This document shows, piece by piece, positions 52,906 to 60,535 of a stretch of DNA of 64,000 nt. The notes beneath the pieces are model-generated. The model saw only the letters and a program-made list of their open reading frames with translations, was not told the DNA's origin and searched no databases. Numbering within the stretch: the first letter of the stretch is position 1; each line of letters begins with the position of its first letter. The position numbers and the translations under genes are program-made. Source of the DNA: an uncultured Parabacteroides sp. GTDB taxonomy: Bacteria > Bacteroidota > Bacteroidia > Bacteroidales > Tannerellaceae. The stretch is taken from NCBI GenBank assembly GCA_949295065.1, contig CASFJQ010000005.1, forward strand, positions 62,001-126,000. The letters run 5' to 3'.

Positions 52906-53544
52906 ATGAAAACATTGGAAAGCTTAGTAGCAGAGAAATTATTAAAGATTAAAGCGGTAAAATTGCAACCAGCAAACCCTTTCACTTGGGCTTCAGGCTG
53001 GAAGTCTCCAATTTACAATGACAACCGTAAGACTTTGTCTTATCCGGCTGTTCGCAGTTTCATCAAACTTGAATTGGCTCGTGTAATCAGCGAAACTTAC
53101 GAAAATGTAGATGCTATTGCCGGTGTAGCTACAGGCGCAATTGCCCAGGGTGCATTGGTGGCAGATTTGCTTGGCTTGCCTTTCGTATACATCCGTTCAA
53201 CTCCAAAAGATCACGGTTTGGAAAACCTTATCGAAGGAGAATTGAAACCAGGTTCAAAAGTTGTTATCATCGAAGATTTGGTGTCAACAGGCGGTAGCAG
53301 CTTGAAGGCAGTTGAAGCTGTTCGTAATTTCGGTTGCGAAGTAATCGGTATGATTGCTATTTTCACATACGGTTTCCCTGTTGCTGTTGAAGCATTCAAG
53401 AAAGCTAACGTAACATTGACAACTTTGAGCAACTATGATGCTGTAATAGCAGAAGCTGTTCGTACAAACTACATCGACGAATCAGAAATTGAAATTCTTC
53501 AGGAATGGAGAAAAGATCCTTCTGCTTGGAATCCAAGCAAATAA
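52906..53544 (+). CDS. pyrE: Orotate phosphoribosyltransferase
   Basis: Joins orotate to PRPP in UMP synthesis. The 212 residues match the bacterial length; FTWASGWKSPIYNDNR near 26-41 binds orotate and the PRPP loop VVIIEDLVSTGGSS lies near 121-134. The dimer loop residue stretch STPKDHG is present at about 102-108. It has its own leader and a strong terminator, so it is a single-gene unit. Confidence 0.96.
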   Translation: MKTLESLVAEKLLKIKAVKLQPANPFTWASGWKSPIYNDNRKTLSYPAVRSFIKLELARVISETYENVDAIAGVATGAIAQGALVADLLGLPFVYIRSTPKDHGLENLIEGELKPGSKVVIIEDLVSTGGSSLKAVEAVRNFGCEVIGMIAIFTYGFPVAVEAFKKANVTLTTLSNYDAVIAEAVRTNYIDESEIEILQEWRKDPSAWNPSK

Positions 53545-53571
53545 TCAGCATTTTTGCAAAACTATAAGATA

Positions 53572-53630
53572 AAAGGCAGAGAAGCACAGAGACATTCATT
53601 CTGTCTCAGTGTTTCTTTGCCTTTGTTTTT
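53572..53630 (+). terminator. Long terminator hairpin of pyrE
   Basis: A 23-base arm beginning AAAGGCAGAG pairs with the arm ending TTTGCCTTT (20 of 23 positions), loop of 7, followed by GTTTTT. An unusually long stem; its words ACAGAGAC and GTCTC are also seen in the dispersed repeat. Confidence 0.8.
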
Positions 53631-53666
53631 ATTATATGATAATTCTATATTCGCAGGCTAGATTTT

Positions 53667-53775
53667 AAGTTGACAAGTTAACAAGTTGACGAGTTGACAA
53701 GAATTTAATTTCCTCGTCAACTTGTCTCTGATACCTTGTCAACTTTCAACTCAAGTTTCTTGCGAAACCTAAATA
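53667..53775. repeat. Dispersed GTTGACAAG repeat with doubled left arm
   Basis: AAGTTGACAAG, TTAACAAG, TTGACGAGTTGACAAG then GAATTTAATTTCCTCGTCAA, ACTTGTCTCTG and CCTTGTCAACTTT, ending in the outer word AAGTTTCTTGCGAAACCT. Adjacent to the SRPBCC gene start. Confidence 0.8.
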
Positions 53776-53786
53776 ACACAATATAT

Positions 53787-54197
53787 ATGACCGAATTTGT
53801 AAGCGAAATAAAAGCTATTCCTCAAAATGACGATCGTATTTTTGCGATGTTGTCCGACTTGTCTAATCTGGAGCGCGTAAAAGACAGAATTCCACAGGAT
53901 AAAATCCAGGGATTTGAATTTGACAGTGACTCTTGCAGCTTTTCAGTAAATCCTGTTGGCAAAATAACATTCCAGATTGTTGAACGTGAACCGAACAAGA
54001 CAATCAAGTTTGCAACAACAAACTCTCCTGTTCCTCTATTCCTCTGGATTCAGCTTAAGCAGGTGGCTGAAATGGATACAAGAATGAAACTTACTGCACG
54101 CGCAGACTTGAATCCTTTTATAAAACAAATGGTGGCAAAACCAATGCAGGAAGCAATTGACAAGATTGCAGCTGTACTTGAAAAGTTGCCTTATTGA
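53787..54197 (+). CDS. SRPBCC-family (START-like) protein
   Basis: A 136-residue protein with the pattern of a small START-like/polyketide cyclase fold: an N-terminal strand (FVSEIKAIPQNDDRIF), a helix (LSDLSNLERVKDRI) and the long C-terminal helix (MVAKPMQEAIDKIAAVLEKL) that covers the cavity. Such proteins bind hydrophobic ligands; the ligand is unknown. I use ATG 53787, since the upstream TTG 53736 lies in a dispersed repeat. It is 26 bases ahead of argH and may be co-transcribed with it. Confidence 0.78.
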   Translation: MTEFVSEIKAIPQNDDRIFAMLSDLSNLERVKDRIPQDKIQGFEFDSDSCSFSVNPVGKITFQIVEREPNKTIKFATTNSPVPLFLWIQLKQVAEMDTRMKLTARADLNPFIKQMVAKPMQEAIDKIAAVLEKLPY

Positions 54198-54223
54198 TTA
54201 TAATGTAAAAACTGCTAAATAAT

Positions 54224-55564
54224 ATGGCACAAAAGCTTTGGGAAAAAAATGTTCAGGTGGATCACGAAGTAGATGTTTTCACCGTTGGCAAAGATAGAGA
54301 AATGGATCTTTATCTTGCAAAATATGATGTGCTTGGTTCAATGGCACACATCACAATGCTTGAAAGTATCGGTTTGTTGGAGAAAGAAGAGCTTTCTGCT
54401 TTGCTTGCCGAGCTTAAGAACATTTACAAAATTGCCGAAAGCGGCAACTTCGTTATTGAAGATGGCATTGAGGATGTTCACTCACAGGTGGAACTGATGC
54501 TGACAAGAAAACTTGGTGACATAGGTAAGAAAATCCACAGCGGACGCTCACGAAACGACCAGGTTCTTGTGGATTTGAAATTATTCACTCGTGCTGAAAT
54601 CCGCGAATTGGTGGAACTTGTTTCAGGCTTGTTTGAAGTTTTACAGGCTCAAAGCGAAAAATATAAATCTGTCCTTTTGCCGGGTTATACTCATCTGCAG
54701 GTGGCTATGCCTTCTTCTTTCGGACTTTGGTTTGGCGCATATGCAGAAAGTCTTGTGGACGACTTGCAGCTTCTGCAGGCAGCCTATAAAATATGCAACC
54801 GCAATCCGCTTGGTTCTGCTGCCGGTTATGGTTCTTCTTTCCCATTGAACAGACAGATGACAACAGACTTGCTTGGCTTCGACTCTATGGACTACAACGT
54901 GGTTTATGCTCAGATGGGACGAGGAAAGATGGAGCGCACTGTGGCATTTGCTATGGCCGGTATCGCCGGAACTTTGTCAAAACTGGCATTCGACGCTTGT
55001 ATGTTCAACAGCCAGAATTTCGGTTTCATTAAATTGCCGGATCAGTTCACTACCGGTTCAAGCATTATGCCGCACAAGAAGAATCCTGATGTATTTGAGC
55101 TTACTCGTGCAAAATGCAACAAGGTTCAGGGATTGCCAAATCAGATTACTCTTATTTTCAACAATCTTCCTTCAGGATATTTCAGAGATTTGCAAATCAT
55201 CAAGGAAGTGTTCCTTCCTTCATTCGATGAACTGAAAGATTGCTTGAGAATGGTTACTCACATGATGCGCGAAGTGAAAGTAAACGAGCATATCCTCGAT
55301 GACGACAAATATTCATTGCTCTTCAGTGTTGAGGAAGTGAACCGCCTGGTGCGTGAAGGAGTTCCTTTCCGTGACGCGTACAAGAAAGTTGGCCTCAGCA
55401 TCGAAGCCGGTGAATTTGTGCCTAACAAGGAAGTTCATCACACTCACGAAGGAAGTATCGGAAACCTATGCAATGAAGAAATCGCAAAACTTATGCAAAC
55501 AGTTTTGGCAGGATTTGGATTTGAAAAGGTTGAGGAGGCTGAAAAGAAATTAATTAAAGAATGA
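54224..55564 (+). CDS. argH: Argininosuccinate lyase
   Basis: Last step of arginine synthesis: argininosuccinate to arginine and fumarate. The 446 residues match the usual length. The fumarase/aspartase superfamily signature GSSIMPHKKNPD lies near 278-289 with the catalytic Ser, and DGIEDVHSQVE and HSGRSRNDQ near 86-110 are ArgH-specific. Its stop overlaps the next gene's ATG by four bases (ATGA), giving translational coupling. No other arg genes are in the window. Confidence 0.97.
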   Translation: MAQKLWEKNVQVDHEVDVFTVGKDREMDLYLAKYDVLGSMAHITMLESIGLLEKEELSALLAELKNIYKIAESGNFVIEDGIEDVHSQVELMLTRKLGDIGKKIHSGRSRNDQVLVDLKLFTRAEIRELVELVSGLFEVLQAQSEKYKSVLLPGYTHLQVAMPSSFGLWFGAYAESLVDDLQLLQAAYKICNRNPLGSAAGYGSSFPLNRQMTTDLLGFDSMDYNVVYAQMGRGKMERTVAFAMAGIAGTLSKLAFDACMFNSQNFGFIKLPDQFTTGSSIMPHKKNPDVFELTRAKCNKVQGLPNQITLIFNNLPSGYFRDLQIIKEVFLPSFDELKDCLRMVTHMMREVKVNEHILDDDKYSLLFSVEEVNRLVREGVPFRDAYKKVGLSIEAGEFVPNKEVHHTHEGSIGNLCNEEIAKLMQTVLAGFGFEKVEEAEKKLIKE

Positions 55565-56019
55565 AAAGACTTTTTTCTATAATAACAACAATGATACTAC
55601 TCTCCTGTAATAGTACTTACAGGAGTAGTATCCCTGATTTTCCTGTATATTTGGAATTAGATTTAACGTATGAAGACAGAGGATTAAAAAGTCCTCAAGC
55701 TAGCAAAATATACATTAAAGGTAAATCTGCTTTATCCGCATACGAGAAAACGGGATTTGGAGGAGTATTAGTATATAATGGAATTGGAGATGGTAGTAGC
55801 GAAAACTATTATGCATTTGACGCTGCTTGCCCTGTAGAAGTAAATCAGAAAATAATAGTAGAAGTCGATTCCTTTGGAATATACGCAGTATGTCCTGAAT
55901 GCGGAACAAAATATGACATATCGTATGGCATCGGAAATCCCATAGAAGGGATTGCTAAAGAAGGACTTAAGCGTTACCCCGTAGATAGACAAGGTGATAT
56001 TTTATATATTGCATATTAA
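55561..56019 (+). CDS. Rieske-fold-like lipoprotein with altered metal site
   Basis: A 152-residue lipoprotein (signal with LLSC, lipid Cys16). The C-terminal half resembles a Rieske domain: YYAFDAACPVE at 84-93, VCPECGTKYD at 110-119, then GNPIEG and a late LKRYPV. A true Rieske site is CxH plus CxxH; here the two His positions are Val92 and Cys114, leaving three cysteines (90, 111, 114), so it probably does not bind a normal [2Fe-2S] cluster. It may have lost the cluster or bind zinc. It overlaps argH by 4 bases. Confidence 0.68.
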   Translation: MKRLFSIITTMILLSCNSTYRSSIPDFPVYLELDLTYEDRGLKSPQASKIYIKGKSALSAYEKTGFGGVLVYNGIGDGSSENYYAFDAACPVEVNQKIIVEVDSFGIYAVCPECGTKYDISYGIGNPIEGIAKEGLKRYPVDRQGDILYIAY

Positions 56020-56035
56020 TTTTTTATGAAAAAAA

Positions 56036-56066
56036 TTTGCTAGTTAAAATATTTTGTCTACCTTTG
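56036..56066 (+). promoter_or_regulatory. Promoter of the tRNA Gly-Leu-Gly operon
   Basis: TTTG at 56036-56039, a 19-base gap and TACCTTTG at 56059-56066 form a textbook Bacteroidetes promoter; the first tRNA begins 55 bases later. Confidence 0.8.
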
Positions 56067-56121
56067 CACTCGCAATCGGAAGCGAAATAGTTCGTAACAA
56101 GTGAAACCGAGAGCAGCATAT

Positions 56122-56194
56122 GCGGAAGTAGCTCAGTTGGTAGAGCATAACCTTGCCAAGGTTAGGGTCGCGGGTTCGAGTCCCGTCTTCCGCT
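56122..56194 (+). tRNA. tRNA-Gly (anticodon GCC), copy 1
   Basis: Acceptor GCGGAAG pairs with CTTCCGC, anticodon loop TGCCAAG in the stem AACCT/AGGTT, T arm CGGG(TTCGAGT)CCCG. 73 nt, discriminator T, no encoded CCA. Confidence 0.95.
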
Positions 56195-56214
56195 CATCGC
56201 TTATGCGAATGGAT

Positions 56215-56299
56215 GCTCGAATGGTGGAATCGGTAGACACGAAGGACTTAAAATCCTTTGGCTATTGCAGCTGTGCGGGTTCAAGTCCCGCTTCGAGTA
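56215..56299 (+). tRNA. tRNA-Leu (anticodon TAA)
   Basis: Class II tRNA of 85 nt with a long variable arm (TTGGCTATTGCAGCTGTG region). The anticodon arm AAGGA-CTTAAAA-TCCTT gives TAA. Acceptor GCTCGAA pairs with TTCGAGT with a G-U at the first pair; discriminator A. Confidence 0.93.
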
Positions 56300-56312
56300 C
56301 TGAAAATTATTT

Positions 56313-56385
56313 GCGGAAGTAGCTCAGTTGGTAGAGCATAACCTTGCCAAGGTTAGGGTCGCGGGTTCGAGTCCCGTCTTCCGCT
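56313..56385 (+). tRNA. tRNA-Gly (anticodon GCC), copy 2
   Basis: Identical over 73 nt to copy 1, with the tRNA-Leu gene between them. Probably a local duplication. Confidence 0.95.
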
Positions 56386-56393
56386 CAGCTTCC

Positions 56394-56431
56394 AAAAAGC
56401 CTCGTGATTCTTAGGGATTGCGGGGCTTTTT
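56394..56431 (+). terminator. Terminator of the tRNA Gly-Leu-Gly operon
   Basis: AAAAAGCCTCG pairs with CGGGGCTTTTT around a 16-base loop, including one G-U pair, ending in T's. The lactonase gene starts 31 bases later. Confidence 0.8.
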
Positions 56432-56462
56432 ACTTTATAAATCTATACAAAACATTTGTATT

Positions 56463-57626
56463 ATGAAATCACAAATTTCAGCTTTTATTTGCAGTTGCAT
56501 TCTTCTTTGCGGTTGCAGTTTCTCCTCACAAAAAGAAAATACCGGTAATATTCTCGAAACTGATAATCCAAATGAATTATATCTGTTGGTTGGCAGTTAT
56601 TCAACTCCCGAAGAAGAAGGCATAAAGCTATACAAATTCGATGAGGCTACTGGTGACAGCAAATATATAAGCGGACTTAAAGGTATTTCAAATCCGTCGT
56701 TCCTAACTATAGCCTCAAATGGAAAAAATATTTATGCTGTTGGCGAAGATGAAGGATTGACTTCAACTGCAAATGCCATATTGCTGGAAAATGAGAAAAT
56801 GACTCTTCTCAATTCTCAGCTGACAAACGGTGGTGCTCCATGCTATATAAAGCTCGATCCAAAAGAAGAATTCGTAATAACAGCTAACTATATGGGCGGA
56901 AGTATTACGGTCTTCCCTGTCGAAAAGGATGGCAAACTTGGAGAGAAAAGTAATCTGATACAATTTGAAGGCAATAGCATCGACAAGGAAAGACAAGAAC
57001 AACCACATTTGCATTGTACGGAAATCACTCCGGACGGAAAATATCTTCTGGCTAATGATTTGGGAACCGATAAAATCCATATGTTCCCTTTTGCTGAGAA
57101 TAATCCGGATAAATCATCAGCCACATTGCTTGACCAGACAAATATGAAGGACATAAAAATTAAAGAAGGTTCCGGTCCTCGCCATATTTGTTTCCATCCC
57201 AACAAGAAAAATGCATATCTTATCAACGAGCTTTCCGGCGAAGTCGTTGTATTCAATTATAATAATGGAGAAATGGACGCTATCCAATATATAAAGGCAG
57301 ACAGTGTCGGAGCAAAAGGCAGTGCCGACATACATGTTTCTCCTGATGGTAAATTCGTTTATTCAAGCAACAGACTTAAAGAAGACGGCATTGCTGTGTT
57401 CGCAGTTGATGAAACTAACGGAAAATTAAACAAGATTGATTATACTCTTACAGGAAAGCATCCAAGGAATTTCATGATTACTCCTAATGGTAAATATCTC
57501 CTTGTGGCTTGCCGCGATGACAACAGGATTGAAATATATTCCAGAAACACGGAAAACGGAAGGCTGGAGAATACAGGTAAATATATTGAGAGCGGGAAGC
57601 CGGTGTGTTTAAAGGTTGTCAGATGA
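56463..57626 (+). CDS. Lactonase-fold (YbhE-like) lipoprotein
   Basis: A seven-bladed propeller lipoprotein of 387 residues (lipobox LLCGC, Cys18). Repeats such as GSYSTPEEEGIKLYKFDEATG, GVxxPSFLTIASNGKNIYAVGE, HxHCTEITPDGKYLLANDLG and GPRHICFHPNKKNAYLINELSGE match the 6-phosphogluconolactonase PF10282 family. Because it is exported, a role on external sugar lactones is more likely than in the pentose-phosphate pathway. ATG 56463 is used, since the upstream frame starts inside the tRNA terminator. Confidence 0.85.
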   Translation: MKSQISAFICSCILLCGCSFSSQKENTGNILETDNPNELYLLVGSYSTPEEEGIKLYKFDEATGDSKYISGLKGISNPSFLTIASNGKNIYAVGEDEGLTSTANAILLENEKMTLLNSQLTNGGAPCYIKLDPKEEFVITANYMGGSITVFPVEKDGKLGEKSNLIQFEGNSIDKERQEQPHLHCTEITPDGKYLLANDLGTDKIHMFPFAENNPDKSSATLLDQTNMKDIKIKEGSGPRHICFHPNKKNAYLINELSGEVVVFNYNNGEMDAIQYIKADSVGAKGSADIHVSPDGKFVYSSNRLKEDGIAVFAVDETNGKLNKIDYTLTGKHPRNFMITPNGKYLLVACRDDNRIEIYSRNTENGRLENTGKYIESGKPVCLKVVR

Positions 57627-57640
57627 ATACTAAAATGAAA

Positions 57641-57721
57641 TGCAGTATATTTCCGGGAAATACACTGCAGTGTTCAAGAAAAAACGCCGCAGTGTTTCCA
57701 ACGAAACACTACGGCGTTTTT
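57641..57721. terminator. Hairpins between the lactonase and NfnB-like genes
   Basis: Two inverted repeats: TGCAGTATATTTCCGGGAAA, with ACACTGCA following, and the stronger AAAAACGCCGCAGTGTTTC (57680-57698) with GAAACACTACGGCGTTTTT (57703-57721), one mismatch in 19. T's on both sides make it a two-way terminator between convergent genes. The word CGCAGTGTTTC is shared with the hairpin elements at 29.9 and 49.4 kb. Confidence 0.85.
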
Positions 57722-57740
57722 CAACATGGACAGTTATATT

Positions 57741-59210
57741 TTATTTCTTCAAATACTCATCCATCGCAGCAGCAGCCTTACGTCCGTCGCCCATTGCAAG
57801 GATAACAGTCGCACCACCGCGAACAATATCACCACCGGCAAATACATCGGACAATGAAGCCTGGTTTGTTGCTTCATTGACAACGATTGTTCCTTTCTTG
57901 CTTACTTCAAGACCGGTAAATGCTCTTGGGATAAGCGGGTTTGGAGAAACACCGACGCTGACGATTACCTCATCCACATCAACCAACTCAACTGCACCTT
58001 CAATTGGGACAGGACGGCGACGGCCGGAAGCATCAGGCTCGCCCAGTTCCATCTTCTGCAAACGCATCTGTTTTACGCGTCCTTTTTCATCTCCGATATA
58101 TTCGATAGGATTGTGAAGAGTAAGGAATTCAACACCTTCTTCTTTTGCATGCTTCACTTCCTCAATACGTGCAGGCATTTCGTCTTCGCTTCGGCGATAG
58201 ATAATCATGGCACGTTCTGCACCCAAACGTCGGGCAGTACGCACAGAGTCCATTGCTGTATTTCCACCACCGATAACGGCAACTTTCTTTCCTTTGAAAA
58301 CTGGAGTATCAGCCTCTGGATTTGCTGCATCCATAAGGTTTACACGAGTAAGATATTCGTTTGACGACATCACACCAACCAAGTTCTCACCCGGAATATT
58401 CATAAAGTTAGGAAGGCCGGCACCGCTGGCAACGAAGATTCCTTTATATCCGTCCTCATGCAAATCGTCATATGAGATAGTTTTTCCGACAATACAGTTT
58501 GTCACAAACTCCACTCCCATTTTATGCAAACCTTCAATTTCAACATCTACGATTCTGTTTGGCAAACGGAATTCCGGAATACCATATTTCAACACACCAC
58601 CGATTTCGTGCAAAGCCTCAAATACAGTTACAGAATAACCTTTCTTAGCCATATCACCGGCAAAAGACAAACCGGCAGGACCAGAACCTACAACAGCAAC
58701 CTTTATACCATTTTTCTCAGATATTTCCGGAATAGAAATATGTCCGCTTTCACGTTCATAATCGGCAGCAAATCTTTCAAGGTAACCGATGGCAACAGCT
58801 TCCTTGCCCATCTTCAAATGGATACACTGGCTTTCGCATTGTTTTTCCTGAGGACATACACGACCGCAAACAGCAGGCAAAGCGCTTGTTTCCTTCAATG
58901 TTTTGGCAGCTTCAAGGAATTCTCCTCTTTCGATATTCTTGATAAATGTAGGGATATTGATACCGACCGGACAACCTTGCATACATGTAGGTTTAGGACA
59001 GTCCAGACAACGCTGTGCTTCTAGCAAAGCCTGTTCCGGAGTCAAGCCAAGGTTTACTTCTTCCAATCGTGTGTGACTGCGATATTCTGCATCAAGTTCA
59101 TTCATGCGAACACGCGGAATATCGGCACGTTCTTTATTCTTTTTACTCTTGCGCAGTTCTTCTCTCCAAGGTTCAGAACGGCGAGCTGCAATTAATTCTT
59201 CCTGTGTCAT
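57741..59210 (-). CDS. NfnB/GltD-like iron-sulfur flavoprotein (large subunit)
   Basis: About 489 residues. The N-terminus holds Cys clusters for two [4Fe-4S] centres (CLDCPKPTCMQGCPVG; CGRVCPQEKQCESQC), followed by FAD (VAVVGSGPAGLSFAGDMAKK) and NAD(P)H (VAVIGGGNTAMDSVRTARRL) Rossmann domains. Such proteins are often named glutamate synthase small chain, but the gene directly upstream codes for the NfnA-type partner and no GltB is present, which favours NfnAB, a ferredoxin:NAD(P) oxidoreductase. The start is set by AAGGAGG 8 bases before ATG 59210; ATG 59255 would overlap the upstream gene. Confidence 0.85.
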   Translation of the reverse strand: MTQEELIAARRSEPWREELRKSKKNKERADIPRVRMNELDAEYRSHTRLEEVNLGLTPEQALLEAQRCLDCPKPTCMQGCPVGINIPTFIKNIERGEFLEAAKTLKETSALPAVCGRVCPQEKQCESQCIHLKMGKEAVAIGYLERFAADYERESGHISIPEISEKNGIKVAVVGSGPAGLSFAGDMAKKGYSVTVFEALHEIGGVLKYGIPEFRLPNRIVDVEIEGLHKMGVEFVTNCIVGKTISYDDLHEDGYKGIFVASGAGLPNFMNIPGENLVGVMSSNEYLTRVNLMDAANPEADTPVFKGKKVAVIGGGNTAMDSVRTARRLGAERAMIIYRRSEDEMPARIEEVKHAKEEGVEFLTLHNPIEYIGDEKGRVKQMRLQKMELGEPDASGRRRPVPIEGAVELVDVDEVIVSVGVSPNPLIPRAFTGLEVSKKGTIVVNEATNQASLSDVFAGGDIVRGGATVILAMGDGRKAAAAMDEYLKK

Positions 59211-59223
59211 TGTTTGTTCCTCC

Positions 59224-60021
59224 TTACTTCTTTTCAACATCTTTATATGCACCAAGGCGCAAAATCATTTCATCAAAATCGACCTTATGCGCATCAAATT
59301 CAGGTCCGTCAACACAAACGAACTTAGTCTTTCCGTCAACTGTAATACGGCATGCGCCACACATACCTGTTCCGTCAACCATAATTGTATTCAAAGAAGC
59401 AACAGTCGGGATATTATATTTTCTTGTAAGTTCAGAGACAAACTTCATCATTATCGCAGGCCCAATTGTAACACACAAGTCAACCTTCTCACGGTTGATT
59501 ACAGATTCAACGCCATTAGTAACCAAACCTTTGTTTCCATACGAACCATCGTCTGTCATTATTATCACTTCGTCAGAATTTGCACGCATCTGCTCTTCAA
59601 GGATAATCAAATCCTTAGTTCTTGCAGCAAGAACTACAATAACTTTGTTTCCTGCTTTATGGAAAGCTTCAACTATAGGTAACAAAGGAGCAACACCAAC
59701 TCCACCACCGGCACAAACCACTGTACCAACCTTTTCGATGTGAGTTGCCTGTCCAAGTGGTCCAACCAAATCAGTAATATAATCACCTACATTCAGTTCA
59801 CAAATCTTATGTGATGAAGCACCGACAGCTTGAATAACTAAAGTAATTGTGCCCTTCTTGGTATCAGAACCGGCAATAGTCAACGGAATACGTTCTCCCT
59901 TTTCGCCAACTTTCACGATGACGAAGTGTCCAGCCTTTCTTGAACGGGCAATAAGAGGAGCCTCAACCTCCAATTTTACCACATTGGCTGAAAAATACTC
60001 TTTACTTACAATTTTATTCAT
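59224..60021 (-). CDS. NfnA-like ferredoxin-NADP reductase subunit
   Basis: A 265-residue cytoplasmic flavoprotein of the ferredoxin-reductase fold: FAD-binding part with RIPLTIAGSD, NAD-binding GTVVCAGGGVGVAPLLPI near 102, and a C-terminal cluster site GMCGACRITV plus CVDGPEFD near 222-250, as in NfnA and PyrK. Because it precedes the NfnB-like gene by 13 bases and no pyrD is nearby, the pair is most likely NfnAB, which bifurcates electrons between NADPH, NAD+ and ferredoxin. A dihydroorotate dehydrogenase electron-transfer subunit is the alternative. Confidence 0.85.
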   Translation of the reverse strand: MNKIVSKEYFSANVVKLEVEAPLIARSRKAGHFVIVKVGEKGERIPLTIAGSDTKKGTITLVIQAVGASSHKICELNVGDYITDLVGPLGQATHIEKVGTVVCAGGGVGVAPLLPIVEAFHKAGNKVIVVLAARTKDLIILEEQMRANSDEVIIMTDDGSYGNKGLVTNGVESVINREKVDLCVTIGPAIMMKFVSELTRKYNIPTVASLNTIMVDGTGMCGACRITVDGKTKFVCVDGPEFDAHKVDFDEMILRLGAYKDVEKK

Positions 60022-60105
60022 TTATAATCGCTATTGATATTATATTTCCATTAGTAGAACAAAAGTACAGAAAAAAGTCAACTTTATTAAATTGACATAG
60101 CGAGA

Positions 60106-60492
60106 TTATTCAAAAAGGTCCTCTTCTCTTATCAACATCAATATTGCGGAATGAGGAACAATCAAATATTTCTCATCATTGAACGTAATTTCATAGGAAG
60201 CATTCTGCAAATATATTGCCAAGTCACCTTCTTTTGCCTGCAAAGGAAGATAACGCACCTCATCCTTATTCTTCTTTTCCCAAACTTCCAGATCCTGTTC
60301 CTGTGCAGGAAGAGCGTAACCTGGGCCGGTTTTAATTACGTAACCGGATTGGATTTTTTCTTTTTCCTGTACTGAAGGAGGCAAATACAATCCTGTTTTA
60401 GTCTGACTCTGAGGATTCTTTGGTTTTATCAACACCTTATCCCCTATCATAAGGAATTTATTTATGTCTTTCTGGTCTATTGATAATTGCAT
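60106..60492 (-). CDS. GroES-like protein
   Basis: A 128-residue cytoplasmic protein with the Cpn10 fold pattern: FLMIGDKVLIKPKNP at the start, GLYLPPSVQEKEKIQSGYVI resembling the mobile loop, VIKTGPGYALP and a C-terminal YEITFNDEKYLIVPHSAILMLI strand pair. It is longer than true GroES (about 90-97) and is not next to groEL, so it is a divergent relative. The ATG at 60492 fits the fold; 60552 would overlap the next gene. Function unknown. Confidence 0.75.
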   Translation of the reverse strand: MQLSIDQKDINKFLMIGDKVLIKPKNPQSQTKTGLYLPPSVQEKEKIQSGYVIKTGPGYALPAQEQDLEVWEKKNKDEVRYLPLQAKEGDLAIYLQNASYEITFNDEKYLIVPHSAILMLIREEDLFE

Positions 60493-60535
60493 AATAGCTG
60501 TCTGATTTTTGTTGTTTATTACAAATATAGCAGTT

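Noticed and set aside
57741..59255. Start of the NfnB-like gene at 59255
   Set aside because: It would overlap the upstream gene by 32 bases; a perfect AAGGAGG stands before ATG 59210.
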